From assembly GCA_027922465.2 (NCBI GenBank), contig BQMF02000007.1, positions 2,046,001 through 2,110,000 on the forward strand: a stretch of DNA of 64,000 bases. The letters are read 5' to 3'. Positions within the stretch are counted from its first letter, which is position 1; every line of letters starts with the position of its first letter. Below are positions 1 to 9,989 of this stretch, piece by piece. Both the position numbers and the translations under genes were made by a program. A model generated the notes under the pieces. The model had not been told where the DNA came from, did not search any database, and saw nothing but the letters and a program-made list of their open reading frames with translations. Source of the stretch: Turritopsis dohrnii. Taxonomy: Eukaryota; Cnidaria; Hydrozoa; Anthoathecata; Oceaniidae.

Positions 1-2002
1 CAGTATCAAAAGGAGAATACTGAGCTGGAATTGCTATGTCTTTGTGTGGCTCCAAAGAATTTATCGTAAAACCTAGTGTTTGACCGGTGACAGCGGTGGT
101 CCTTGCTTTTAATGGTATGTTATACGACCCTGTTTCAATCGAAGGTGACAAAAGAAATTGGTTGTCTGATGTTCTCTTCATACATGTCCATTGGTCGTCT
201 TGAAAAATTTCGAAGGATAGTGTAGGAAGTCTAAATGGATGTAAAAGGAGTAAATTTTAGTTTGAAATATCTACTATTTTCTATCTAAATATCTAACTAT
301 CATCTTCCCAATTTCGCCCCGGCGTTGTAGCATATTCCCTCGCGCATGGTGAATCGCCGCCAAGGGGAATTGAACCCCGACCTCTCACATGAATCACGAA
401 ATTGATAACCACTATACTACGGCGCCACAGTCGCTTGGAAGTTTTAGTTATCGAGAGTTTAAAGTGCTAGTTTAAGTTCATTCATTATTTCTAGGGAGCA
501 GAATCCCAAATAAAAAAAATTAAATCAAATTCTCCTTACTTGGCATTTTTAATTTGTATTTTCTTATAATCATCGTTTTCACAATTTCTTGTTCTGATTC
601 TTAGGTAGCCCTCTTCTCCTGAAATTTCAGGGCAGTCAATCGCTTCGTAGATGATATCGTGTGGTTCGCTGGGACCTTCTTTATACATTTCAATATCACC
701 TGTGGAGGAGTAACATAAATCCGAACAATTTATATTCGCTGTACTTTTATAAGAACCTACTCATCATACTTTGATTTATACTTAATATCTTCTTGAAGTA
801 GATATTGTGTTTGGAGATTAAATTGAAAGTTTTTCATTTATCAATCTTTATTTTGTGTCTCGAAAAAAATATAACAGTTTCTGCATGATTTGTATAAATC
901 TTACCAGTACTGTGAAGGAGTGCATTTCTATAGAAATATGCACACTATTTCAATAAGAATGCTCTCCATCACAGTGACTTTTTGATGATTTTGTCCACCT
1001 ACCTGCTTTGCAATGTTTACACTGATCAACAACTGTTGCAAAGAGACTTGCAGTTGGATCATAGTCAACATCGACATCATCTCTACGTTTCCTTAATTTT
1101 CTTGGTGAAATCTTTAAACATGTTCCGCATGATAAAGAGTCGATGTAATCTATTGGACCAACTGCCACTGGTACCCAACCAATAGACTTTGAGATCGGAG
1201 GCAATGGATCCAATCGACACGAAGACAAACCAGATGGATAATCACCAACAAAAGAAAGCTGAAATGGAATTAATCAGAACATGAAATCAACAGCTTTTTA
1301 AAATTTAATTTTTATTTGTGATCTGCTAGGCTTTTTGTATGAAGATAATCCATGTGGCCACTATCATCTATCGTGACATTTCAAACGACTAACACCATAC
1401 CGTGCCAGTAAATCTTTTCGTGAATCTATCGAATATCTGGTCTATGTCGTCGTATGTTGTGTCTCGTTTCGAATCTTCACATGTTTGCTAAAGATTAAAC
1501 GTTATAGTATCTCTTTCCATTTGTTCAGTAAAACAAAACCCAAAAAGAAAACGTTTCTATTTGATCAACTTCGACTCTAAAGTCTCGAAAATCATCGAAG
1601 AGTATGGACACTAGCTTTCTAAACGGACTCTAAGCTGGATTGTTACCTGAAAATACCTGATGTTCAGCAACTAGGTCGGAAAATCAACTGAACTAGTCGC
1701 AAGTACTCCCACTAATCTTGGCAAAACTGATAGCGTGACAGATAAAACTAACAGAGGAGAATTTAATATTATAAGTTCTGATACGAAGTCGGCTATTTAA
1801 TAACCATCTCCACACAACAGCTGATTGTTATAAAACAATACCAATAAAACAATACCAAATAAATAAAAGGTAAAAATAAATAAATGATCCACCTCACAAT
1901 TTCAACATCATACTTTTCTGTTAACGCGACAACACTTACTTGTTGGTAGCAATCACCAGAAGAGATGAGCATCAGTAAGGATAGGATTAATCCAACTATC
2001 AT
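1..2002 (-). CDS. Secreted expansin-like protein (partial, 4 exons seen)
   Basis: Exons read on the minus strand: 1940-2002, 1003-1258, 540-699 and 1-230 (continues off the left edge). GT/AG junctions and phases (0, 1, 2) agree throughout. Exon 1 is a signal peptide of 21 residues starting at 2002 (MIVGLILSLLMLISSG...). An upstream in-frame ATG at 2029 is possible but would spoil the signal peptide start. Exons 2-3 read as a double-psi beta-barrel: SLSCGTCLKI, then ATVVDQCKHC, then GDIEMYKEG, matching the Cys pattern and the Asp-containing loop of expansin domain 1. Exon 4 reads like expansin domain 2 (a beta-sandwich carbohydrate-binding fold): LSFEIFQDDQWTCMKRTSDN, followed by a GSYNIPLKAR stretch. 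Expansins loosen polysaccharide networks without hydrolysis; that activity is inferred from the family. The basic insert KISPRKLRKRRDD after the first Cys pair is unusual. The assignment rests on motif order and was not checked by a search. Confidence 0.7.
335..427 (-). repeat. tRNA-like sequence (SINE head or tRNA pseudogene)
   Basis: On the minus strand there is an A-box-like GTAGTATAGTGGTTATC and a B-box inside a perfect T-arm hairpin (GGGGTTCAATTCCCC). The anticodon arm does not fold and the acceptor ends (GGCGCCG against TTGGCGGCG) pair poorly, so a working tRNA is unlikely. It lies in the intron of the expansin-like gene. It shares the GATTCATG-like middle with the tRNA-like sequence at 37403-37478. 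Confidence 0.45.
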
Positions 2003-2284
2003 TTTTCTACAAACAGAATAAATAAACAATACATTGTTCTATTGTTGTATCAATAAAGATCTGACTGTATTGCCTGAAAAAAATGCGTATTTCGAATTTG
2101 TCTTTCGAATTTAATTTCGAATTTTTAACTCGCAAACAACTCGGCATGATTTTGTAATACTTAATCAAAAACGTCACAAATGAAAATGGTCGGCATCAAA
2201 CTTACACGCTTGATAAGTCACAAATAAATTCTGTAAATGTTTAGGAAAACAAGACTATGCAGCGAACAAATTGCTGGAAATATT

Positions 2285-2526
2285 CGCTGCGGAGGAGTAC
2301 GTTTCTATATAGGAATGTACACCCTGTTTCAATGAAAATACACTTCGTTGGAGCGACATTTTGACGATTTTGCCAACTGGGTATCATAATAATGAATAGT
2401 AATTTTACCCGCACCGCTGTGATATCTGTACACCGGTACCATTTCAACATCGGAGGGGGATATTCGATGCATTAATCCGATTAATCCGATCAGAGCAAGT
2501 GGGAAGAGAATCTCTCCAATAAACAT
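2285..2526 (-). pseudogene. Decayed duplicate of an expansin-like exon/intron region
   Basis: The plus-strand stretch 2285-2375 resembles 908-1000, the start of intron 2 of the expansin-like gene (similar order of GGAGTRC, TTTCTATA, TTTCAAT and GATTTTGYCAACTG-like blocks). Upstream on the minus strand is an open stretch beginning with a hydrophobic signal-like peptide (MFIGEILFPLALIGLIGL) and ending at a plausible donor after YRYHSGA. The coding part does not show the expansin Cys motifs, so this is read as a rearranged relic or a diverged paralogue's first exon. Confidence 0.35.
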
Positions 2527-2865
2527 TTTGGTTCGTTTCGATGGCTAGTTCAACCTCACATTCCTAATTTTGTGGGGAAAACCTTAGTTAAATTGTTTTG
2601 GTCCGTGAATGTTAGGTTCAAGTTTGACCTTTTTAGAAAATTTTAAACTGAGTAGGTAGTTGTGTATACTCTAAAACTATATGTTATTGTAGTTGATAAT
2701 TGATATAAGAAACATGGGTGTGAGACTGGACGAACAATACAGTTTCATTGTTCTATAGGTTTAAATACATTGAAAGGTTTCTGGAAAACAATCACATAAT
2801 ATTTGAAACTCTGACAACAAATAAGAACAAGGAGCCATCGCACTGGACTAAGGTCGAGGTGACGC

Positions 2866-2902
2866 GATGATATACGTATCTCTGGCGGTAAGTCAACTAA
2901 CC
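2866..2902 (+). repeat. SINE core fragment
   Basis: The string ATACGTATCTCTGGCGG followed by TAAGTCAACTAAC occurs here on the plus strand and again, on the minus strand, inside the complete tRNA-derived SINE at 52428-52719. The tRNA-like head is not visible here, so this is a truncated copy or a shared SINE core. The rest of 2530-3480 holds no recognised gene. Confidence 0.5.
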
Positions 2903-3480
2903 TTGAAGTGCGAAAAACCAAAAACGGCTTCTCACTCACTTATGTGTCCGTAACTGCGACACAATCTCATTTTCGCGAAGAGTTTGCGAGTTTTATAGTG
3001 AAAATCTTTGTGTGTTCCGGAGGTGTGTTCCATCGTGTAGCTGAGAGTGAATAAATATTTGATAAATACTACTCGTTGTATGAAAATCACTTCAACGCTT
3101 CTTTGTTATGAAACGTTTGCAAATGCAAGCATTTTTAAGCTGCATGTAAACCGTTAACACCGAAATAATTGTCAAAAATAACTTCATGTTTTATAAGGGA
3201 AACGTCATCAGCAGGATTAGCCGTAAACATCTTACTTTGTAAGAGTTAAATTTAATTTTCAAAACTAAAACATATGTGGTTGAAAACAGTATTTTTCTTT
3301 AGTTATCAGCGCTGCAACAGAAAATTAAGAGAAAAATAAATAAATAAATTAAACTAAATAATCAAACGTCTCCTGTTGAAAACAAATATTTGACGTCACA
3401 TAACAAACGCTTCCAAACACAAGCAACACGCACACACAGACAACCTACTTTATCAAATTTGAATCTAAATACAAAACATC

Positions 3481-5223
3481 ATGTACTCCTGGATTGCTTC
3501 ATGGTTCGACCAACAAGACAAAGAGGAAACACTTTATGTACAAAATACTAAGACGGACGCTGCTCAAACAGAGGAGTGGACGTGGGTTGAAGTTATCAGT
3601 GAAGAGAACGAAAAGAATGGACTTATTTTCATCCAATCAACAGAGGAGCAAAGAAATTTCTTGGCAGCTGGTCCAATGGTGGAAAGAAAACAGACAAAAA
3701 TGAGCCGAAAGAGAAAACGCGAAATGATTGCTGAGCAAACATTTGTGAAATCTTTGTACACCGACTATCCGTTGATGTTTTGCCATCAAGAACGGACAAC
3801 ATCTACACCAATATCACTGAAGTTGCAATGTAAGAAAGCCTTGTCGACAAATGATGGAACATCCCCGGCATTTCTTGATCGAAATTACATGAAATATCGA
3901 GAAAAAGAAGACCTCAGTATAACAAAACTCATCCAAAAAGTATTTTTGGTGAGAAAGTTGATGCAAATGGCTTTGAAGAAAGAAAACAAGACATTGAACA
4001 GTAAGGACGTTTTCTTTCCACTTTCTTTCATCTTCCTTTCCAGCTGCTCTAAAGTTATCATTTTTAAAAACGCTATTTCAGGCTCTTCTACAAACTCAGG
4101 CTACCTTTCTCATAAAACCACTGTTTTCTGTGTTTAACTGGATCAGCCCGATCATAGCTTAAAGCTTTAATGTATCCTAAACTCCTAAAGTCATAAGGAC
4201 CATTGACATATTAATTCTGTTCTATTTATAGATGGTTTTGAGACTTGGTGTAGCGAAATCTTGCATAAAGCAAATATCTCAAAACAGGGTATTGAATGGA
4301 GGCTTAGGGAAGCAATTGAATGGAAGGAAAGCCCACCTGCCATCGAATGGAGAGAAAGACCTTGCATTGAATGGAAAGAGAAACGTAGGATTCCACATGA
4401 GGAAGACGACATCAAGATCATTAAAGTTATACACAAAATTCCGAGATGGTTGGCTCGCATCAACGTATTTGAAACCTACCACAAATTACCTGGTTGGATG
4501 AGTCGTATTGACGACGCGTTGCTCGTTACACCAGCTTATGATGTTGTTAACACGAGATTCCATGAGGTTCCCGATTGGATGAAAAGAATTGATCTAGCAG
4601 ATGATAACGATGGAGTGCAACATTTAACAAGGTTTCCATCGTGGATGCAGAACATCAATTTGTTTGATGAACAAAACGAAGCGAAACGAAACGATAACTT
4701 GGACATACCGAGTGTAAATGACTGTTCCGGTCGCTTGTTGCAACGATTGGAGGTTTTTCGGCAAACAAAACCAGACTACATGTTCCAAACATGTCAATGG
4801 CTTGAACTCATGCAAATGTCTCCTTATGTTGAACGTGACATCTACAGACCAAAGGATTGGTTTCACATAACATTGCGCTGTTTAACGGACAATTTCGAAG
4901 CTAAACCTTTCCTCAACACCCTGCAAAATGTTTGTGAGAACATGATAAGTGTGGCCATGGTAGTGGCAACCTACCAAATGTGTTCTAACGACCGGTCTGA
5001 AGTAACTTCAAATACGGATCAAACACCACCAGGAGACTCGTTCACTCGAAAACGAGCTGGCCCAAGAACCACTGTCGAAAACTCCTTGAAAAGAAGAAAA
5101 GAAGTCGTCAGGAAAAATAAGAATTGGCTGCGTCGAAAAAATGTCATATCACAGATTCGTGTTCCAAAGAGAAAGTATTCCAGCAGAGTATTTGGCGGGA
5201 AAAGAAACGAAAGAGCGTGTTGA
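3481..5223 (+). CDS. Unrecognised 503-aa protein with IEW and P-x-W repeats
   Basis: Two exons, 3481-4000 and 4232-5223, joined across a GTAAGG donor and a TTTATAG acceptor in phase 1, giving 503 residues and a stop. The N-terminus (MYSWIASWFDQ) is followed by acidic TEEWTWVEVISEE, which matches a W-x-x-V LC3-interacting motif. Exon 2 opens with four IEW units spaced 8-9 residues apart, then four P-x-W-[LM]-x-x-I-[ND] units (PRWLARIN, PGWMSRID, PDWMKRID, PSWMQNIN) spaced 16-27 residues. The C-terminus is strongly basic (KRRKEVVRKNKNW, KRKYSSRVFGGKR), suggesting nuclear or nucleic-acid contact. An N-terminal acidic W motif plus a basic tail is loosely reminiscent of TP53INP/DOR proteins, but no diagnostic second motif was found. 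The function is unknown. The two independently open exons joined in frame argue that the gene is real. Confidence 0.7.
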
Positions 5224-5679
5224 AAACTGTAAAATAAGAGATGTGTTTTATTGAACAGATTGTTTGTTTATTTACGTTGTCATTTTATTTGTATCTTTAC
5301 GGGATGCTCAACATCACCGCTTTCAAACCAACTAAACGTCTTAAAGACATCGAGGCAAAGTCTGAATGTTACCCTAACAAACCCAAACCAATTAAACATG
5401 GTTTACACCATAAACTTATTTCATGAAAATCATCACAAATTTTTTCACAAATCTTCATGCTTCTTCATGTCTTCATCTTCATTGTCTCGAGAAAATATGT
5501 GATCCTGTCTTATAATGGTTACCATCATGTAGCTGAGAGTGAATGACGTATTCTTTACTTAAAGCAGAAACACATGATCATTTTAAATGATAAATGATAA
5601 TTTTTTTAATCCTTTAAAATAATGAACACCTGTTTACACGATCCTTTGTGATTACAACATATTTATAATCTTTTCAATC
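5224..5679. other. Intergenic, nothing recognised
   Basis: AT-rich sequence downstream of the Trp-repeat gene. Short open frames here have no recognisable motif. No clear polyadenylation signal was singled out. Confidence 0.4.
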
Positions 5680-5900
5680 ATGTACTCCAATGAAGAATAC
5701 GCGGCAGCAAACGTAGTTGTTGCAGTTGTGTCCAAACAACGAAAGAGGAGAAATGGAAGGCAGAAACGATCACATTGAATGAAACCATGTCTTCAAAAAC
5801 GAAGCTGGTTAGGATTCTATAACGCCATTGTGCAGGAATTTCAAACAGAAGACCATTTTAGATAGCTATTCAATGTTGCTAAAGAATGTCACTAGAAAAT
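5680..5900 (+). pseudogene. HARBI1-like (PIF/Harbinger) nuclease N-terminal remnant
   Basis: An ATG at 5680 opens a short basic peptide (MYSNEEYAAANVVVAVV, then SKQRKRRNGRQ) that stops after 32 residues. In another frame, near 5798-5865, the sequence encodes KRSWLGFYNAIVQEFQTEDH, then a stop and LFNVAKE. This W-x-G-F-Y-N-x-x-V-Q-E-F pattern is the start of Harbinger-type nuclease proteins. The frame change and stops make it a fragment, and the catalytic part is absent. Harbinger-type MITEs occur nearby at 12887 and 17862. Confidence 0.55.
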
Positions 5901-6783
5901 TTACTTTAAACTTTTATCTACAGTATATATTCCACGAACACTTCCTTTCCTGCCACAAATTTATAAATTGATCCAACGCCTTATACACTATTAAAGTATC
6001 ATGTTTTTCTTTGCTTTATAAACCAGAGAGTTGGTGACGAATGTCCCGAAAAAAAGTTGCACCGGTCCTCTTCCTCACGCAATATGCATTACAAAAGTAC
6101 ACATGTGATTTCATGTAACACGACACTGATGTATGCATTATATTAAAATGGACTTCATGAAGTTTGACAGAATTTCTTTCTGATAAAACATCGTTCATAC
6201 ATTGGGAATTTCCCATTTTCATTTAACTGTAAGAAAAGATAATAGTCAAACTGACAACATTGAAAACACTAAAAGATCGACTTATCCCTTATAAAACAGG
6301 CAACTTTCAACTTAAAGTCTGTTTAAAAATAGTGTGCACCCTTTTAAGATTTGCTTGCCATTTGCTCAATACTAAACCAATTTTAACAAATTTGGTATCG
6401 TTGGATAGACATTAAAAAAAGCACAATATTCTACAGAAATAAAAACCCCAAAAACGAAAAAGAAATTGAAGAAAACAGAAGATGAAAAAACATACTTTTT
6501 ATACAAAAGTCATATATATTTGATTTTTTTATCATTGGAAACCTTATTCTTTGGCGATTTCAAAAATATATATATTTGGCCAAAATCTTAATTAAAAAAT
6601 CGTAAATCTGTGTACCAAAAATACATCACCTCAATCTTTGTAAGTTTTTTTATTATACCAAAGATCAAGTCGCAAAATTGCAAAACGTCATTAAAGTCAT
6701 TATACATCTTGATGTCAACAGGATGATATGAGACGACTGTGAGAAGTTTTAAATATTTCAATCTATAAATATTTCCAATATCT
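5901..6783. other. AT-rich intergenic, nothing recognised
   Basis: Long runs of A and T and no motif-bearing frame on either strand. Confidence 0.4.
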
Positions 6784-7305
6784 TTAAAGTCTTCCCAGTT
6801 TATTTCCTTCATATGTCAATAATGCATATTCCTTCTTTCCTATCATCAAAATAACGTGTTTTAGTTCATGACCATCGACTAAATAATCTTGAGATTCGCC
6901 ATCAAATAAATGAGTCTTTGACAGTGTAATGTTTATTATGTTTATTATGTTTATTATGATTCTCTCTCTCCACAACACTGGAAATAAATTCTCAAAATGT
7001 GGCTGTAATTCACGAATATTTTGATATGCAAACGGATTTAGGATTTTTTTGACTGGTGCAATTGTCAACTTGACTGACTTAGTCGATTTGTTTTCAGGGG
7101 CGTGGGGTAGGGGGCGTCCAGCTATTTGGAGCCACCCAAGTAGACTTAAGCCATTTGTGCAGTAATCGGAGCTGTAACAGACCCAAACACGATCATTTAT
7201 TCCCATGTGGTTATGGTACATTGACAATGCAACTGAGGGAAGAGAAACAGTAGAAATAAAATATCTAGAAGGTCGAAATTTTTGAATTGCAAACATAAAA
7301 ATCAA
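6784..7305 (-). CDS. Hypothetical open frame, 173 aa
   Basis: This is a long open frame for such AT-rich DNA. It starts at 7305 with a hydrophobic stretch (MIFMFAIQKF), contains a Trp/Cys-rich segment (RVWVCYSSDYC, LLGWLQIAGRPLPHAPE) and a threefold IIN run coded by a short tandem repeat near 6930-6960. No domain is recognised. It could be an exon of a larger gene, a decayed transposon frame or a chance frame. Confidence 0.25.
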   Translation of the reverse strand: MIFMFAIQKFRPSRYFISTVSLPSVALSMYHNHMGINDRVWVCYSSDYCTNGLSLLGWLQIAGRPLPHAPENKSTKSVKLTIAPVKKILNPFAYQNIRELQPHFENLFPVLWRERIIINIINIINITLSKTHLFDGESQDYLVDGHELKHVILMIGKKEYALLTYEGNKLGRL

Positions 7306-7977
7306 AACTGGGATTAACGTTGGTCAAAAGCATTAACAACTGAATTAAATTTTTGAATTTCAAATATATATTATCATTATGAAATATCAAACATGACTAC
7401 AAACACTTCAATAATAAGTAATTGACCAGGAGACCAACCCATGTATCAAAAAATGTTCAAAGGTGCTGGCTGCCTGTCAACCATTTGAACATTACAGAAC
7501 TTTTTTTATTTCTGAATAAATACAAAATACATTGTGGAAAAAAACCCAGCATATAATATAAAAAATGGACACAAACATTCTGTCCATTATGTGTGCCATT
7601 ATGTGTGCAACACATTTAGATATTCTGCATTCTCCAGGATAAAAACTACTGATTACCATTAAGGGATCAACTCCTACTTTCTTAGAAGCATTAAACAGAC
7701 ACTTGAAAAAGGGTGGGAGAACTGTTTGTCTTAATTGTGACGAAAAGATAAAATGAATTGAAAGAACAAATATGATAATATATAATACTTAGAGATAGAA
7801 AACTATTATGAAGGTTGCGAGAAGCATAAGTCAGTAGCTGTCTATTGGGAAATTTGTTTGTTTGGGAGTTTGTTTGCAATTTTGATGTTTGTCATGTTTT
7901 TATTGATCTAAAAGGGGTTCCCACTGCTGACATCAACCCTTTGTTTGGTTCATAAAAATTCATTATCTATTATGTAA

Positions 7978-8015
7978 GTTATACAGTGTGTTTCCTAATG
8001 TTGGAAATGGAAATT
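7978..8015 (+). repeat. Left half of a dispersed repeat split by insertions
   Basis: TACAGTGTGTTTCCTAATG followed by TTGGAAATGGAAAT matches 38551-38585 inside the 1.8-kb duplicated unit. The continuation of that sequence (TTTTAAAGCTG, then T-run, AAATGAATAT) reappears only at 9065-9095, so 8016-9063 is inserted material. Confidence 0.55.
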
Positions 8016-8160
8016 TGTAATGGTGTAATGGGTATAACATCAACCTTGGAATCGCAAGGTTCCAGGTTCAAACCTAACACTAGCCCAGCTGATGAGCCGT
8101 GATATGGCGAAACAAGCTTGTCCTGGGATGTGTATATATATTATATATATTATACACCAA
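8016..8160 (+). repeat. tRNA-like SINE carrying a hammerhead ribozyme
   Basis: The element starts with a tRNA-like head: A-box-like TGGTGTAATGGGTATAAC, an anticodon-arm hairpin ACCTTG/CAAGGT and a B-box GGTTCAAACC (about 8019-8075). It continues directly into a hammerhead motif (8084-8127) and ends in a TATATA-rich tail. The combination of a pol III-type promoter and a ribozyme resembles the hammerhead-bearing SINE-like repeats known in schistosomes. That resemblance is in architecture; sequence homology is not claimed. Confidence 0.65.
8084..8127 (+). ncRNA. Hammerhead ribozyme, type I topology
   Basis: Stem I is formed by CCCAG (8084-8088) and CTGGG (8123-8127), five perfect pairs. The core CTGATGA is at 8089-8095. 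Stem II is GCC/GGC (8096-8098 and 8106-8108) with a 7-nt loop. GAAAC is at 8109-8113. Stem III is a very short ACA/TGT closing AGCT, and cleavage is expected after C8122 in the GTC triplet. All core residues match the hammerhead consensus. A very short stem III is typical of animal retroelement hammerheads, which often act as dimers. Confidence 0.75.
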
Positions 8161-8229
8161 TTCAAAAAAAAAAGAAAACAAACAATAAAAAGATCTGTTT
8201 ACAAACTTAAATAAAATTCATAAGCTTGT

Positions 8230-9063
8230 TATGCATTGAGTCCCTCAGGATTCTGTCCTGGGGCCCTTTCTGTTCTTGCTTTATATCAATGATTTGCACA
8301 ACGCCATTAAATTCTCTGAAACGTTTCATTTTGCTGACGACACCCATCTTCTAAATTTTTCCACAAAAATTGATTCGCTCTGTTCAAAAGTCAACAGTGA
8401 TCTCAAAATGCTATCTGGTTGGCTAAGTTCAAACAAGATATCTCTAAATCATATTCATATTCCGTTCACATTCTAAATCCCTTTATCAGAAATCAGAATT
8501 AGCCAAGAAGTTGCGGAGAGCCAATGGAGCGCTTTCAAAACTCCATCATTTTATCCCCAGAAGTCCCTTACATTTATCATGTAATCTTTGCTTCACATAT
8601 GCGCTATACTTGTCAAATTTGGGGTCTACGAGACAATTCTATCACTCATCGAATTCCTACTGTTCCAAAAAATGGCTCTAAATCACATTCAGTGAACCTC
8701 AAGCTCCTTCCTTTCCAATTTTTTTCAAATCTTGGGATACTTAAATTCTTTGATATGGTTGAAATCCTGAACATTCTATTTGTCCACCAATACTTAAACT
8801 CTTCGCTTCCAGTTGACATTCATAAAACTCTAGACTTCCACAAAATAAATCATTCATATGGAACCAGAGGTGGCTCCATGGCCCGTCTCAAACTATCCTT
8901 TGTACAAACTTCTTCATATGGCCTCAACTCGTTAACTCGCCTTTCAATCCAGCAGTGGAATTCTCTTCAGCGAACTACTCCAAACACATACCTTTCTAGC
9001 CTTCCCTTATCAAAACTTAAATCCATCTCCATCAACCACTACCTTAACACTTGGAAACGTTAA
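8230..9063 (+). mobile_element. Truncated non-LTR retrotransposon (CR1/L2-like), RT C-terminal part
   Basis: Frames encode VPQDSVLGPFLFLLYINDLH and then FADDTHLLNF, the palm motifs of a non-LTR reverse transcriptase (FADD is the catalytic Asp pair). A second frame, 8524-9063, gives the RT-downstream tail common in CR1/L2/Rex-type elements (LNSSLPVDIHK, SYGTRGGSMARL, IQQWNSLQ, ending LKSISINHYLNTWKR). The two parts are in different frames and the region between is missing, so the copy is dead. It sits inside an older repeat whose halves flank it. Confidence 0.7.
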
Positions 9064-9380
9064 TTTTAAAGCTGTTTTTTTAAATGAATATGCCGAATTT
9101 CAAAATAATTTTTACATCAATGGAAAGCCATTTTCAAATTCTTTCGGCTAGTATATTTTTGTGAAAAATGAAAAAGTGGTTTTTGAAAAAATAAGGAAAA
9201 TGTCTTGGAAAAATGTAATTAAATTTTTAATTAAATTAATTAAAAATTGAATTGAATTTTTCAAACATCTCAAAAACAGAGGTCGTTTCAACTTCAATCA
9301 GTGATCATGAAATGGTTTTTGTACCTGTAAACAAAATAACAAAAGATATCAACCAAAAGTTATTAAATGTAGAAATTTCA
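9064..9380. other. Right half of split repeat, then AT-rich spacer
   Basis: 9065-9098 continues the repeat interrupted at 8015. The rest is A/T homopolymer-rich with TTAATTAAA-type runs and no gene. Confidence 0.4.
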
Positions 9381-9989
9381 AACACTATAACCCTGACGTA
9401 ATGTGTAGTGACATCAATAACATTGACTGGAAACCGCTGTATGAAAGTAAAAACGTAAACGAAGCAGTAGAATAGTTTAATAGATCTATAAAAACTGTTT
9501 TTGATCGACATGCACCGGTTGAAAGGGAAGCCATGTCCGTGGATTAAACCTGAAACAAAACGTGCAATGAATCAAAGAGATAAGATACACTGTAAAGCAA
9601 AAAAGCAAAATAGGCCGGAAGATTGGAAGTTATATAAGAATCTTCGCAACCGTGTAAACGCTGACATGAAAAAGAACAAAGCATCGTACTATATCGACTT
9701 GATGGAAGAAAATAAATTCAAACCATCAAAATGTTGGGACGTTGTGAAGAAACTGTTTCCAACAAAAGCAATTAAAACATCAGCCACGTCATTAGCAGAA
9801 AACCAATCAAAAGCAAAATAATTTTGTGAATATATCTCCAATATCGTCAAAACTTTAAAACAAAAAGCCATACCATTGATAAACTTTACCTGGAAATCGT
9901 CAAATTTCATTCCACTCAGAACATTAAAGCAGTTCAAATTCATTTTACATCTCCAGAATATTTATCGAAAAGGAAATAAGATCATTCAA

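Noticed and set aside
335..427. Functional tRNA gene
   Set aside because: A and B boxes are good but neither the anticodon arm nor the acceptor stem folds properly.
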